Assembly: GCF_040939125.1 (NCBI RefSeq)
Contig: NZ_CP162495.1
Coordinates: 2,232,001-2,296,000 of the forward strand
DNA length: 64,000 nt
DNA from: Clostridium sp. BJN0013
Lineage (GTDB): Bacteria; Bacillota; Clostridia; Clostridiales; Clostridiaceae
Direction: 5' to 3'
Shown here: positions 36,383 to 45,039 of the stretch, in pieces
Numbering within the stretch: position 1 is the first letter of the stretch
Layout of the letters: each line of letters begins with the position of its first letter
Program-made: the position numbers and the translations under genes
The notes under the pieces: generated by a model
Database searches by the model: none
What the model was told of the DNA's origin: nothing
The model's input: the letters and a program-made list of their open reading frames with translations, nothing else

Positions 36383-37189
36383 TTAATTTTCAGCATATCT
36401 TTTTATATCAACAGTAAGTTCAATTAAGGTTTTATTAACAATTCCTTTTATAAATTTCTGTTCTTCTTCACCGCGCATTATAGAGATAGTTGATTCTTCA
36501 TCATCCTCTTTTTCATAAATTGGATTTGTAGTAATTGATTTCAAGTTATTTAAAACAGATGAAGATGTAACTGAGCAAATATCTTGTTCTTGAACTTGTG
36601 GAGCAGGTATAAATGATTTAAATGGTATCGAAACAGTTGTATGGCGAATAACACCGTCTAAAGCGATGCTACTATCTACAACACCGCAGCTTGGTTTAGC
36701 TTGCTCCTTCTTATTCTTATTTGTATTATTATTATCACTATTCTTATTATTATTATCACTATTCTTATTATTATTATCACTACTTTTATTATTTTGCATA
36801 CTTATATAGCCATGGTCTTGTGAGTTATTTGAATTCTCGTTATTATTTTGCTCATTATTGTTTTCAACTTGTGGTCGTTTCATAGTAGTATATATAATAC
36901 AACTATTTAAATAACCGCTTACTAAAATAGTTCCAGTGGCTACGTTTGTATCTTTTATCTCAATTTCGTTTAGTATATTAATCACTTTTAACACTACGTC
37001 TTTCTTAGGAGCATCAAAGATAATTTCTCTTTCGATTAATTCCTGACGTGTTACACTTCCGATTGATTTAAGCTGAATGTTTTTATCCTGTGGATTTAAA
37101 TTTCTTTTCATTGGAATATTTTTATCCTCTGGATTTGGATTTATTTCCATATAGATATTTTCATCTTGTGGATTTAAATTTCTTTTCAT
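36383..37189 (-). CDS. SPOCS/DUF3794-like spore coat protein with tandem repeats
   Basis: 268 aa with GGGAGG before the ATG. The N-terminus holds three copies of a 13-residue unit (MKRNLNPQDENIY, MEINPNPEDKNIP, MKRNLNPQDKNIQ). A beta-rich domain follows (REIIFDAPKKDVVLKVINIL, GTILVSGYLNSCIIYTT), split by an Asn-rich linker with a repeated SDNNNKN unit, and resumes as VIRHTTVSIPFKSFIPAP. The pattern matches SPOCS domains of SipL/coat proteins that bind SpoIVA or other coat layers. C-terminal helix ELTVDIKRYAEN. The coat role is inferred from the domain. Confidence 0.65.
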   Translation of the reverse strand: MKRNLNPQDENIYMEINPNPEDKNIPMKRNLNPQDKNIQLKSIGSVTRQELIEREIIFDAPKKDVVLKVINILNEIEIKDTNVATGTILVSGYLNSCIIYTTMKRPQVENNNEQNNNENSNNSQDHGYISMQNNKSSDNNNKNSDNNNKNSDNNNTNKNKKEQAKPSCGVVDSSIALDGVIRHTTVSIPFKSFIPAPQVQEQDICSVTSSSVLNNLKSITTNPIYEKEDDEESTISIMRGEEEQKFIKGIVNKTLIELTVDIKRYAEN

Positions 37190-37513
37190 AAAAATACCTC
37201 CCTTAGTAGTGTGTTAGTGTAAAGTTTTTCACACTATTTTTCAAATTTTCTCTTTATATATCAAGGGTTACAAAGTTTTTTTGAAATAAAAAACAATCAC
37301 CCCCTAATTTCATGTTATAATTGAATATCCCACCAAACAAAAATCACATGAAAGGATGTCATTGTCTTGGATTCAATTATAACTTATTTATTTTTATATA
37401 ATCAATATCTTTTGAAAATAATTTATCAATTACTCTTGTTTATTGCTAAATATATTTCCCTTAAGCAGTGGGCTTTTGATGATTCCCATAGTCCCTAATA
37501 CCAGAAATTCAAA
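37190..37513. other. Promoter region of the coat gene and flank of the transposase
   Basis: Contains an inverted pair around 37,313-37,388 (GTTATAATTGAAT and ATTCAATTATAAC, 12-13 bp arms). CCCTAATACCAG at 37,494 echoes repeat B. No gene. Confidence 0.4.
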
Positions 37514-38806
37514 GTGGATAAACTCCCTAAAATTGTTCGTTTTGAGAAGGTAGACTATCAACTTCTTCTAGCTTACTATAAACATAAATATAATAAACTA
37601 ATTATGCCTGTTAAAAGACGTAATGGAAAGTCTATTCCTGAAAATATTGTATGTCCTAGATGTGATGCACCCCACCACTATATCTACGATAATAATGGTA
37701 ATAGAGGACAGTTTCAGTGTAAAATTTGTGGCCAAAATTTCAACGAAAGCAATTACGCTGCTAAACCTATAGTATTTGTCTGCCCTTATTGTGGGCATAC
37801 TCTTTCACCAAAGAAAGATAGAAAGCATTTTCGTATACATAAATGTGTCAATCCAAAATGCTCTTACTATCAAAGCAATCTTGCCAATTTACCTAAAGGC
37901 TTAAATACTTCTGATAAACATAAATATAAGCTCCACTATATCTATCGTGAATTTACTATAGATTTTTTTAAGATGGACTTATATAAACTTCCTAAAAATG
38001 CTATAAACTTCAAGTATAAGAAGTTCAATGCCCACATCATGGGACTCTGTCTTACTTATCACGTAAATCTTAAGTTATCCACCAGACAGACTTCTCATGC
38101 TCTAAAAGAAGTTCATGGCATAAATATTTCACACACAATGGTTGCTAATTATGCCATGACTGCTGCTGCAGTTATTAAACCTTTTACAGATACCTTTGAT
38201 TATAAACCTTCAAACATTCTTTCTGCTGATGAAACTTATATTAAAGTAAAAGGCATAAAGCATTATGTTTGAATTGTCATGGATGCCTGTAAAAAGTCTA
38301 TTCTTGGCTACCAAGTGTCTGATACCCGTGCTGTAGGTCCATGTATTCTTGCTATGCGCATGGCTTTTGAAAAGTTCAAAGAGTTTCCAAATAAATTCCT
38401 AAAGTTTATTGCAGATGGTTACAGTGCCTATCCTCTTGCCAGCCAACAATTCAAGCTGACAAATAGATGGGATTTTGATGTTACCCAGGTCATAGGACTT
38501 ACTAATGATGATGCAGTATCAGCTGAGTTTCGTTGGGTAAAACAAGTAGTAGAACGGCTTAACCGCACCTTTAAGTCTTCCTACCGTGTTACTGGTGGTT
38601 ACGGAAGTGAAAATGGTGCCCTTTATGGTGTTTCTCTTTGGGTTGCCTATTATAACTTTCTACGTCCACACCCTTATAACTACTGGAAGCCACTAAATGA
38701 GTTAGACATTTTAAGCAATGCAGGCAATATGCCTGCCAAATGGCAACTGCTTATTTATCTCGGTCAACAAACCATTCTAAATATGCAGAAAAACCCGGTG
38801 GCTTAA
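37514..38806 (+). pseudogene. Zinc-ribbon DDE transposase interrupted by an in-frame TGA
   Basis: Two halves in the same frame make one 430-residue transposase. The N-terminus has two zinc ribbons (VCPRCDAPHHYIYDN...CKICGQNF and VCPYCGHTLSPKKDRKH). The catalytic part has NILSADETYIKVKG (first Asp), FIADGYSAYPLA (second Asp) and VVERLNRTFKSSYRVTGG (Glu). The break is TGA between KGIKHYV and IVMDACKKS, most simply TGG to TGA. The DDE core resembles IS6/IS240-type enzymes. Readthrough could still yield protein. There is no clear ribosome site, and the first codons lie in a repeat B-like sequence. Confidence 0.75.
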
Positions 38807-38866
38807 TTCCTTTTTGTTTTTAGATTTTTGAGCCAGAGGTAAATACCAAGCCACCCTTCGGGCTTG

Positions 38867-38990
38867 CCCTTGATGGCATTATAAATAAATGCTAAAATGC
38901 TGTGAATAAGACGGTGAAATTCATCTGTTTTTGAGTTTCTTCGCCGTCGGTGGCAATTTCAGAGCATTTATTTCTGATGCAGTCAAGGGT
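38867..38990. repeat. Inverted repeat pair beyond the interrupted transposase
   Basis: CCCTTGATGGCATTATAAAT-AAATGCT at 38,867-38,893 is mirrored at 38,963-38,989, with about 22 of 27 positions pairing. It may be the structured right end of the transposon or a separate miniature element. Confidence 0.45.
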
Positions 38991-39301
38991 GGCGATTATA
39001 ACAATCAATCCCCATTTTGGAAAAAATTTATAACCATCTCAATTCTTATGAACATATTTTTTAAAATTATTTTTTTCATATCTCACTTTACACTACCTAT
39101 AATCTTCTTAGTATATAGTTTTTGCACTATTTAATAATATCTATAATAGTTCCATTTGTTACATTGTCTTTGCTACATTTGGAATTTTCATCTAATTATA
39201 ATATATTTTCAAATTTTTAAAATGTTCATTGTGATTAAGAAAATTTCATATGCTCATAAATAAAATTATAAAATTTATACTTGATAATACTGAGTATAAA
39301 T

Positions 39302-39514
39302 CTAATTTTCTTTAAATATATGACATATTATTTTATTTTTATGAATATAAGTAATTTTATTTTTACTATCTTTCACTATGAAATGATCGTTAGTCTCTCC
39401 TAAAAATGTTCCATTGATGTAAGAATGTCTATGACCGTATTCAATCATTACTAAAACATATTTTCCTATAGCATCTATTTTTTTGTCTGTATTTTCGTCT
39501 AAATGTTCTGACAT
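39302..39514 (-). CDS. Small Sm-like beta protein (DUF2642-like)
   Basis: 70 aa after a GGGAGG site: an acidic N-terminus (MSEHLDENTDKKID), then GKYVLVMIEYGHRHSYINGT, DHFIVKDSKNKITYIHKNKI and a short end. It has the same strand order as the other small beta proteins near 4.8, 8.4, 9.4 and 9.7 kb. It stands alone between transposon remnants. Confidence 0.5.
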   Translation of the reverse strand: MSEHLDENTDKKIDAIGKYVLVMIEYGHRHSYINGTFLGETNDHFIVKDSKNKITYIHKNKIICHIFKEN

Positions 39515-40486
39515 TGATTTCCTCCCTTCTATGACTAATGCTTCTCACAAGTTTGAAAGTATCAGAATTTTTACAATGTTATAAATTACATTAGTGTAGG
39601 TTTAATACATTATACTGACTTCATGAATAAAATGTTCAACTAAATTGTTTAATGAAAAATTATTTTTAGCTATATGAAATTTCCTAAAGATTTAGAGCTT
39701 AATACAGTAAGTTTATTGGGACTAATATGATTAAATATTCCGAGGGTATTTTCTTAATGTTATTTCTTGCTCTTTTTTATTGAATTTATCTATTAGGCGT
39801 GGCATATGAGTACATTTAATATGACGTTCATAACGCTTTTGATATAGAGTCTTGGGTTTTATATACGTCTTTAAGTACAGAAAATAATTGTTTCATGAGC
39901 AGAGCTGAAATCTGGTTATCATGGATATTTTCAGTGGTTAAGTAAAATGAGAATGACAGTATACCTTACAGATGCTTTATATAATAATTTTGAATTTATA
40001 AGGGAACTAAGGTATAGGTTTATTGTATCTATAAGGTTTGATTTATTGATATAAAATAGATAAACTATGAATAATTTGATATAATACAGCAGGATATACT
40101 ACACATATCAATGTAGAAACTCCGATAACTAAATAGTATGGCAAGTTTATTCTTTGCCATACTAAGATAAAAAACTGTATTTTTACATATTTTTATTTCA
40201 TAAAACATATATTACCGTAAGTCAAGGTGTACCAATGCTTGTTAAAGATTTATTTGAACTTAGGTTTATATATTTTTACTACATAAATATAATACAGAAC
40301 TCGGCTTATAGACTTATCTGTCCGTTTAAAATATTATTTGAGATATTTCCTCCTTTTAGGAGGTTTTTTTTGTTTTTGGGAGAAATAAAATTCAACAACC
40401 TAACTTAGATTTGACAAAGATTAATGTCAGAAAACAGATTGTATCTTCGTATTAGTATATGAGAAGCTTCTTAGGGAGGTAAAAAT
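39515..40486. other. Gene-free stretch with transposase debris and hairpins
   Basis: On the plus strand 39,947-40,054 reads MRMTVYLTDALYNNFEFIRE and resembles a piece of an IS4-like transposase. On the minus strand near 39,730-39,890 a fragment reads PKTLYQKRYERHIKCTHMPR. AGTATGGCAA / TTGCCATACT (40,135-40,163) and CCTCC / GGAGG with eight T (40,348-40,370) are terminator-like hairpins ahead of the sigma-factor gene. No intact gene. Confidence 0.45.
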
Positions 40487-41050
40487 GTGAAGATAAATGA
40501 AAATAATTTTATAGAACAGATAAAAAATAAAAATGAAAGAGCCCTTGAATTTGTAGTGGACAATTATAGTAATTTAGTATTTAAAATTGTACGTACTACA
40601 TTGACCTCAACATTTCAAGCACAACATACGGAAGAATGTGTCAATGATGTGTTTTGGGCTGTATGGAATAATGTTGAAAGTTTTGATAGTGAAAAGGGAA
40701 ATTTTAAATACTGGATTACAGCTATAGCAAAATATAAGTCAATAGATTATAAAAGAAAACTTTTTAACCAAAGTAAAGACAAATATGTGGATGATTATAG
40801 CATTGAAGATAGAATTGATGTAGAAAATTTAATAATATCAAAGGAAAATAAAGAAGAGCTTTTAGAGGCAATAAGTAAAATGAATTCTTGTGATAAAGAA
40901 ATATTTATAAGAAGATATTTTTTATATGAAGGAATAGAAAACATAGCAAAGAGCTTTGGAGTTGACAGAGGATTAGTTGATAAGAGACTTTCAAGGGGAC
41001 GTAAATTTTTGAAAGAAAAACTTATAATCTTGAGAGGAGAAGTATTATGA
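40487..41050 (+). CDS. ECF-type RNA polymerase sigma factor
   Basis: 187 aa starting at GTG with GGGAGG 8 nt upstream. Region 2 is seen as FVVDNYSNLVFKIVRTTL, EECVNDVFWAVWNNVESFD and KGNFKYWITAIAKYKSIDYK. Region 4 is LLEAISKMNSCDKEIFIRRY then GIENIAKSFGVDRGLVDKRL. It directs polymerase to a small regulon, probably including its own operon. The stop overlaps the anti-sigma start (ATGA), the usual tie between such partners. Confidence 0.9.
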   Translation: MKINENNFIEQIKNKNERALEFVVDNYSNLVFKIVRTTLTSTFQAQHTEECVNDVFWAVWNNVESFDSEKGNFKYWITAIAKYKSIDYKRKLFNQSKDKYVDDYSIEDRIDVENLIISKENKEELLEAISKMNSCDKEIFIRRYFLYEGIENIAKSFGVDRGLVDKRLSRGRKFLKEKLIILRGEVL

Positions 41051-42507
41051 ATATTAATGATTTTAATATGGAAGAAAAAGATATATATATATTATTTAAT
41101 AGTGTAAAGATTGAAGAAAGCGAGTTTGATTCTATGGATGAAGAAGTAACTGATGCAGAAAAGAAGAGAATAAAGAAAAATCTAAAGAGGAGGATAAAAG
41201 CTAAAGGTAAGTTTAAATTATTAAAGTATGGTTCTATAGCAGCAATTTTGAGCTTGATAAGTATAATAGGCATAGGTTGTGTTTCTCCGACTCTTGCAGA
41301 AAATATTCCTGTCTTGAATTCAATAACGCAAAAATTAAATGATAAATTTGGATTCCATGGAGAATATGAAAAGTATTCTCAAATTATAAATAGACCTGTT
41401 ACAAGCAATGGAGTAACACTTACGATAAATGAAATAATAGCAGATGATTCAAAACTTATGATAGGATATACTATAAAAAGTGACAATAAAATTGAAAATT
41501 TAGAGATATTTGGTTTGAGTAAGTTTTTACAAATTAATGGGGAAAGATCCGCTTCAAGTGGAAGTTCTACAGGAAATTATACTGATGACCACACATATGT
41601 TGGAAGTGAGGAAATTCACACTGATTTATTAAAGAATACTTCAAATAAAATAAATATAACTTTAAATGTGGATGAAATATTAAATGTAAAAGGAAAATGG
41701 AATTTTTCTTTTAGTGCGTCAAAAGATGAATTGGTCAAAGATAGTGTTGTATTTAAGCCAAATATTAAGCTTGATTTTCCAAATAGTATTACAAATGTAG
41801 ACAAAGTTGTGTTCTCGCCTATAGATACTTCTATTTTTGTAAGTGGAAATTATAAAGACAAGGAAAAGGTTAAAAATGATGTAGAAGTAAACCATGATGG
41901 TAGCTTAATGGATTATGATTACTGGATTGCTTATGATGATAAAGGAGTTGAACTCATGACTAAAAGCACAGGAGGTGGAGGCAGTGATATTAATAAAGGA
42001 ACATTTAATGTTGAAATGCAGTACAATAAACTTGATAAAATTCCAAAATATTTAACTATTGTTCCATGTAAGATTATCCCTTCAGGTGGAGGAGGTGTAT
42101 ATACCGATAAGAATGGCAAAGAAATACGCTATACTGTTAAAGGTAAAAAGCCTATAGAAATAAATAACACAATTGATGGGGTATACCCCATAGAACTTTC
42201 TCAAGGAAAAATGGGAAAAATTATAATAGAAAAAATAGAAACAAAGAACGACAGTACAATAGTTGAATACAGGGTAGAAGGTAAAGCACCATATTTTGAG
42301 GCAGAAAGCTTATGGATAAAAGATTCTCTTGGAAAAATAGTTGATTATAAAAGTTATGATATAAGAAAAGATGAGAACAAGCCAAATGAATTTGTAAGAC
42401 AATTTGAGAAACTTGACCCCAATAAAAAATATACTATATACACCAATGATTTTAGCAATGTGGAGTTCAGAGAGGATTTAAAGTTTAAAATCAGTTTAAA
42501 TAAATAA
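41047..42507 (+). CDS. Membrane-anchored DUF4179-type anti-sigma factor
   Basis: 486 aa. The N-terminal cytoplasmic part (about 1-58, charged, KKNLKRRIKAKGKFK) precedes a single membrane helix (YGSIAAILSLISIIGIGCVSP). A long extracellular part follows, with a DUF4179 region (PVTSNGVTLTINEIIADDSK, MIGYTIKSD) and a C-terminal immunoglobulin-like domain. This is the standard layout of clostridial and bacillary ECF anti-sigma factors that hold the sigma factor at the membrane until an envelope signal arrives. Translationally coupled to the sigma gene. Confidence 0.8.
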   Translation: MNINDFNMEEKDIYILFNSVKIEESEFDSMDEEVTDAEKKRIKKNLKRRIKAKGKFKLLKYGSIAAILSLISIIGIGCVSPTLAENIPVLNSITQKLNDKFGFHGEYEKYSQIINRPVTSNGVTLTINEIIADDSKLMIGYTIKSDNKIENLEIFGLSKFLQINGERSASSGSSTGNYTDDHTYVGSEEIHTDLLKNTSNKINITLNVDEILNVKGKWNFSFSASKDELVKDSVVFKPNIKLDFPNSITNVDKVVFSPIDTSIFVSGNYKDKEKVKNDVEVNHDGSLMDYDYWIAYDDKGVELMTKSTGGGGSDINKGTFNVEMQYNKLDKIPKYLTIVPCKIIPSGGGGVYTDKNGKEIRYTVKGKKPIEINNTIDGVYPIELSQGKMGKIIIEKIETKNDSTIVEYRVEGKAPYFEAESLWIKDSLGKIVDYKSYDIRKDENKPNEFVRQFEKLDPNKKYTIYTNDFSNVEFREDLKFKISLNK

Positions 42508-42531
42508 AGTCTAATAAATTTAATATATGTA

Positions 42532-42775
42532 TGTATAGTGTACCAGGCAAGAAATACATTAAAATATGTACCATTGGAAATTTTTTCATAATGTATGAAG
42601 GGCTACTTAAGCAGTAAAAAATAACATGTTAAGAATATCCTTTTTCAAGGGTATTCTTGACATGCTTATAATTAATTATTACATTATACTAAAGAGATTA
42701 AAGTAGTTTGATATTCTTTAATGCTCTAAAATAATTATAATAGTTAGCTATTTACAGAAAAAATTCTATACTCTC
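42532..42775 (+). mobile_element. IS256 remnant with internal deletion
   Basis: Begins with codons for CIVYQARNTLKYV, then jumps to the last codons of the transposase and continues through the same non-coding tail and right inverted repeat (ending TTCTATACTCTC) as the complete element at 11.9-13.3 kb. About 380 bp between the two parts and everything 5' are missing. Confidence 0.8.
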
Positions 42776-42798
42776 GATTGATTACAAACCACTTTGTT

Positions 42799-43347
42799 TT
42801 ACTTGATTAACTTCGACAGCTCCCTAAATAACTGTGTTCCTGCCATTTTCAACAAATCGAAGAGTACCGTTTCAGTGTTACTTACCACAGCTCCCATTGC
42901 CGACATTTGAGACAAACCGTTTAAGTAATTTTCTTTTGTACGAGAACATACAGCGTCACCTACCACAAACACCTGATAATTACGAGCAAGTAGATCTCTA
43001 ACTGTTTGAAAAACACATACATGGGTTTCCATTCCTGTAATAATGATTTTCTTTTTTCCTGACTGTTCTAAGGTATTAATTACTTTATCATTGCAGCCGG
43101 AAAACGTAATTTTTTCATAGACTGATACTTCATTAATATTGTAGTGTATTTCTGGAACTGTTTTTCCAAGACCCTTTGGATATTGTTCGGTGATAATTGC
43201 CGAAATCCCTAACTTATTGGAGACAGATAGTAAGGTATTGGTATTTTGAATTACTTTTTGGGAAGTGGGCATCGCCGGAACTAGCCTTTCTTGAATATCA
43301 ATGACTATTAGTGCTGATTCTTCTTGAATTAAAGTAAATTTATCCAT
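42799..43347 (-). CDS. Isochorismatase-family cysteine hydrolase
   Basis: 182 aa from an ATG with GAGGAGA 9 nt upstream. The catalytic triad is visible: Asp in LIVIDIQERLVPAM, Lys in SVYEKITFSGC, Cys in GMETHVCVFQTVRDL. This matches the YcaC-like branch, whose members hydrolyse small amides or N-carbamoyl compounds. No nicotinamidase metal-site DxHxxxxH motif is evident. It lies between an IS256 relic and the dehydrogenase terminator, as a single gene. Confidence 0.82.
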   Translation of the reverse strand: MDKFTLIQEESALIVIDIQERLVPAMPTSQKVIQNTNTLLSVSNKLGISAIITEQYPKGLGKTVPEIHYNINEVSVYEKITFSGCNDKVINTLEQSGKKKIIITGMETHVCVFQTVRDLLARNYQVFVVGDAVCSRTKENYLNGLSQMSAMGAVVSNTETVLFDLLKMAGTQLFRELSKLIK

Positions 43348-43399
43348 TAAATAATCTCTCCTCAAAATATCTAGTATATATATCGTATACATATATTTT

Positions 43400-43472
43400 T
43401 AGCTTACTGAATAACAGTAATTGTAAAATTAAATAAGTCATTACTTTATGATATAATGTTTTTGCTAAAAAA
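43400..43472. repeat. Shared IS left-end sequence, copy 1
   Basis: The stretch TGAATAACAGTAATTGTAAA-ATTAAATAAGTCA...GCTAAAAAA recurs at 56,508-56,580 with about 92 percent identity, where it precedes a transposase fragment. It is therefore the upstream end of an insertion sequence whose body is lost here. Confidence 0.65.
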
Positions 43473-43507
43473 TATACATAAAAATGGTATTAGTTATCTT
43501 AAAATTA

Positions 43508-43551
43508 AACCTTTATTTTGAGATTTGTTAGGTTTCTTCAAAATAAAGGTT
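43508..43551 (-). terminator. Terminator of the alcohol dehydrogenase gene
   Basis: AACCTTTATTTTGA and TCAAAATAAAGGTT are perfect 14-bp arms, 33 bp after the dehydrogenase stop on the minus strand. Confidence 0.75.
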
Positions 43552-43583
43552 ATAAAATTCATTTGATGACATAAATATTTAAG

Positions 43584-44750
43584 TTAAAAGTTAACCTTTT
43601 GTCCACTATACATACATTGTAAGAGCTTTTTTATCTCTTCTTCAGTTATTTCTCTAGGATTGGAACCAGTGCAAGCATCTATTATAGCATTGTGAGCTAT
43701 AAAATCTAGGTTTTCATTAAAATCGCTTTCACTTATACCATAATCCTTTATTGTTAGAGGAATATCCATCTTTTTATTCATATCACGAATCATTTCAGTT
43801 AATGAATCTATTAATTCATCTTCATTATTTCCTGGGAGTTTGAGTCTTTTAGCTATTTCAGCGTATTTTTCTGAACAAACCTTCTTGTTAAAATCTATAA
43901 CATAAGGTAAGTATATAGCATTAGCACACCCATGAGGTATGTGAAATACTGCACCAGTTTTGTGTGCTATACTATGAGTTATTCCAAGAAGTGCATTTGA
44001 AAATGCCATTCCAGCCAGACATTGGGCTATATGCATGTGTCCCCTAGCTTCTTTATCTTCTTCATAGGATTTCAATAAATATTTATGAATCATGATTATA
44101 GCGTGCATAGCAAGTGGGTCTGAAAAATCTGAATGCGAATTAGCAACATATGCCTCTATTGCATGAGTAAGTGCATCCATTCCAGTATGTGCTGTAAGCT
44201 TTTTGGGCATTGTTTCTGCAAGAGCTGGGTCTATTATAGCCACATCAGGAGTAAGGTTAAAATCTGCAAGAGGATATTTAATCTTAGATTTATAATCTGT
44301 TATTACAGAAAATGATGTTACTTCAGTTCCAGTTCCACTTGTAGAGGATATAGCAACAAATCGTGCCTTTTGTCTTAATTTAGGAATACCAAAAGGAACT
44401 ACTGCCTTTTCGAATGTAAAATCAGGGTATTCATAAAATATCCACATTGCTTTGGCAGCATCGATAGGTGATCCTCCTCCTATAGATACTATCCAATCTG
44501 GTTTAAAGTCTCTCATTATTTCAGCACCATTCATAACAGTATCAACAGATGGGTCAGACTCAACACCTTCTATCAATTTAACTTCAATACCAGCTTCTTT
44601 TAAGTATTCCTCAACTTTAGCTAAGAATCCGAATCTTTTCATGGATCCTCCACCTACAACAACTACTGCCCTATTTCCTTCTAGACTTTTTAAATTTTCT
44701 AAAGCATTTTCGCCAAAGTAAATATCCCTAGGTAAAGTAAATCTTCCCAT
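43584..44750 (-). CDS. Iron-containing (group III) alcohol dehydrogenase
   Basis: 388 aa, the family's usual length, from the ATG (MGRFTLPRDIYFGENAL) after GGAGG. Nucleotide binding: VVVVGGGSMKRFGF and IVSIGGGSPIDAAKA. Metal ligands: Asp in TPDVAIIDP and His in GMDALTHAIEAY, ITHSIAHKTGAVFHIPHG. It interconverts aldehydes and primary alcohols (butanol/ethanol dehydrogenase type) with NAD(P)H in solvent-forming clostridia. A sigma-54 promoter lies about 130 bp upstream, and a sigma-54 activator gene ends 290 bp upstream in the same orientation, so it is probably induced by that activator. Coenzyme preference cannot be read. Confidence 0.93.
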   Translation of the reverse strand: MGRFTLPRDIYFGENALENLKSLEGNRAVVVVGGGSMKRFGFLAKVEEYLKEAGIEVKLIEGVESDPSVDTVMNGAEIMRDFKPDWIVSIGGGSPIDAAKAMWIFYEYPDFTFEKAVVPFGIPKLRQKARFVAISSTSGTGTEVTSFSVITDYKSKIKYPLADFNLTPDVAIIDPALAETMPKKLTAHTGMDALTHAIEAYVANSHSDFSDPLAMHAIIMIHKYLLKSYEEDKEARGHMHIAQCLAGMAFSNALLGITHSIAHKTGAVFHIPHGCANAIYLPYVIDFNKKVCSEKYAEIAKRLKLPGNNEDELIDSLTEMIRDMNKKMDIPLTIKDYGISESDFNENLDFIAHNAIIDACTGSNPREITEEEIKKLLQCMYSGQKVNF

Positions 44751-44881
44751 TTTTTCCTCCTTATTATTAAATTGCATTACTTTACAAATTTTCAATTTTT
44801 TAATTATATAAAAAATCACCACAAATTAAGAAATTGATTATTTAACGATAATAGATGATATTTTTTCCAATTAAATATATC

Positions 44882-44897
44882 AGCAAATACTATGCCA
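44882..44897 (-). promoter_or_regulatory. Sigma-54 (-24/-12) promoter for the alcohol dehydrogenase
   Basis: The minus strand reads TGGCATAGTATTTGCT: GG and GC are exactly 10 nt apart, matching TGGCAC-N5-TTGCT at nearly all conserved positions. The transcript would start near 44,870, giving a 120-nt leader before the dehydrogenase. Confidence 0.82.
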
Positions 44898-44964
44898 GTA
44901 TATTTTTTATTATGAAAAGGCTGAATATAGGTAGGTATTTTATAAAATCCAAATAATCATTAAA

Positions 44965-45024
44965 AACACTGTTGTAAAAAACAACATTTTTAAAGAAAAT
45001 AATGTTGTTTTTTACAACAGTGTT
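44965..45024. promoter_or_regulatory. Double dyad: candidate enhancer sites and terminator
   Basis: Two dyads, GTTGTAAAAAACAAC and GTTGTTTTTTACAAC, lie with centres 33 bp apart, 70-130 bp upstream of the sigma-54 promoter. Together they also form one hairpin with 24-bp perfect arms just after the activator gene's stop. The site could both end that transcript and bind the activator. Confidence 0.6.
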
Positions 45025-45039
45025 GCTTTTACATACACC

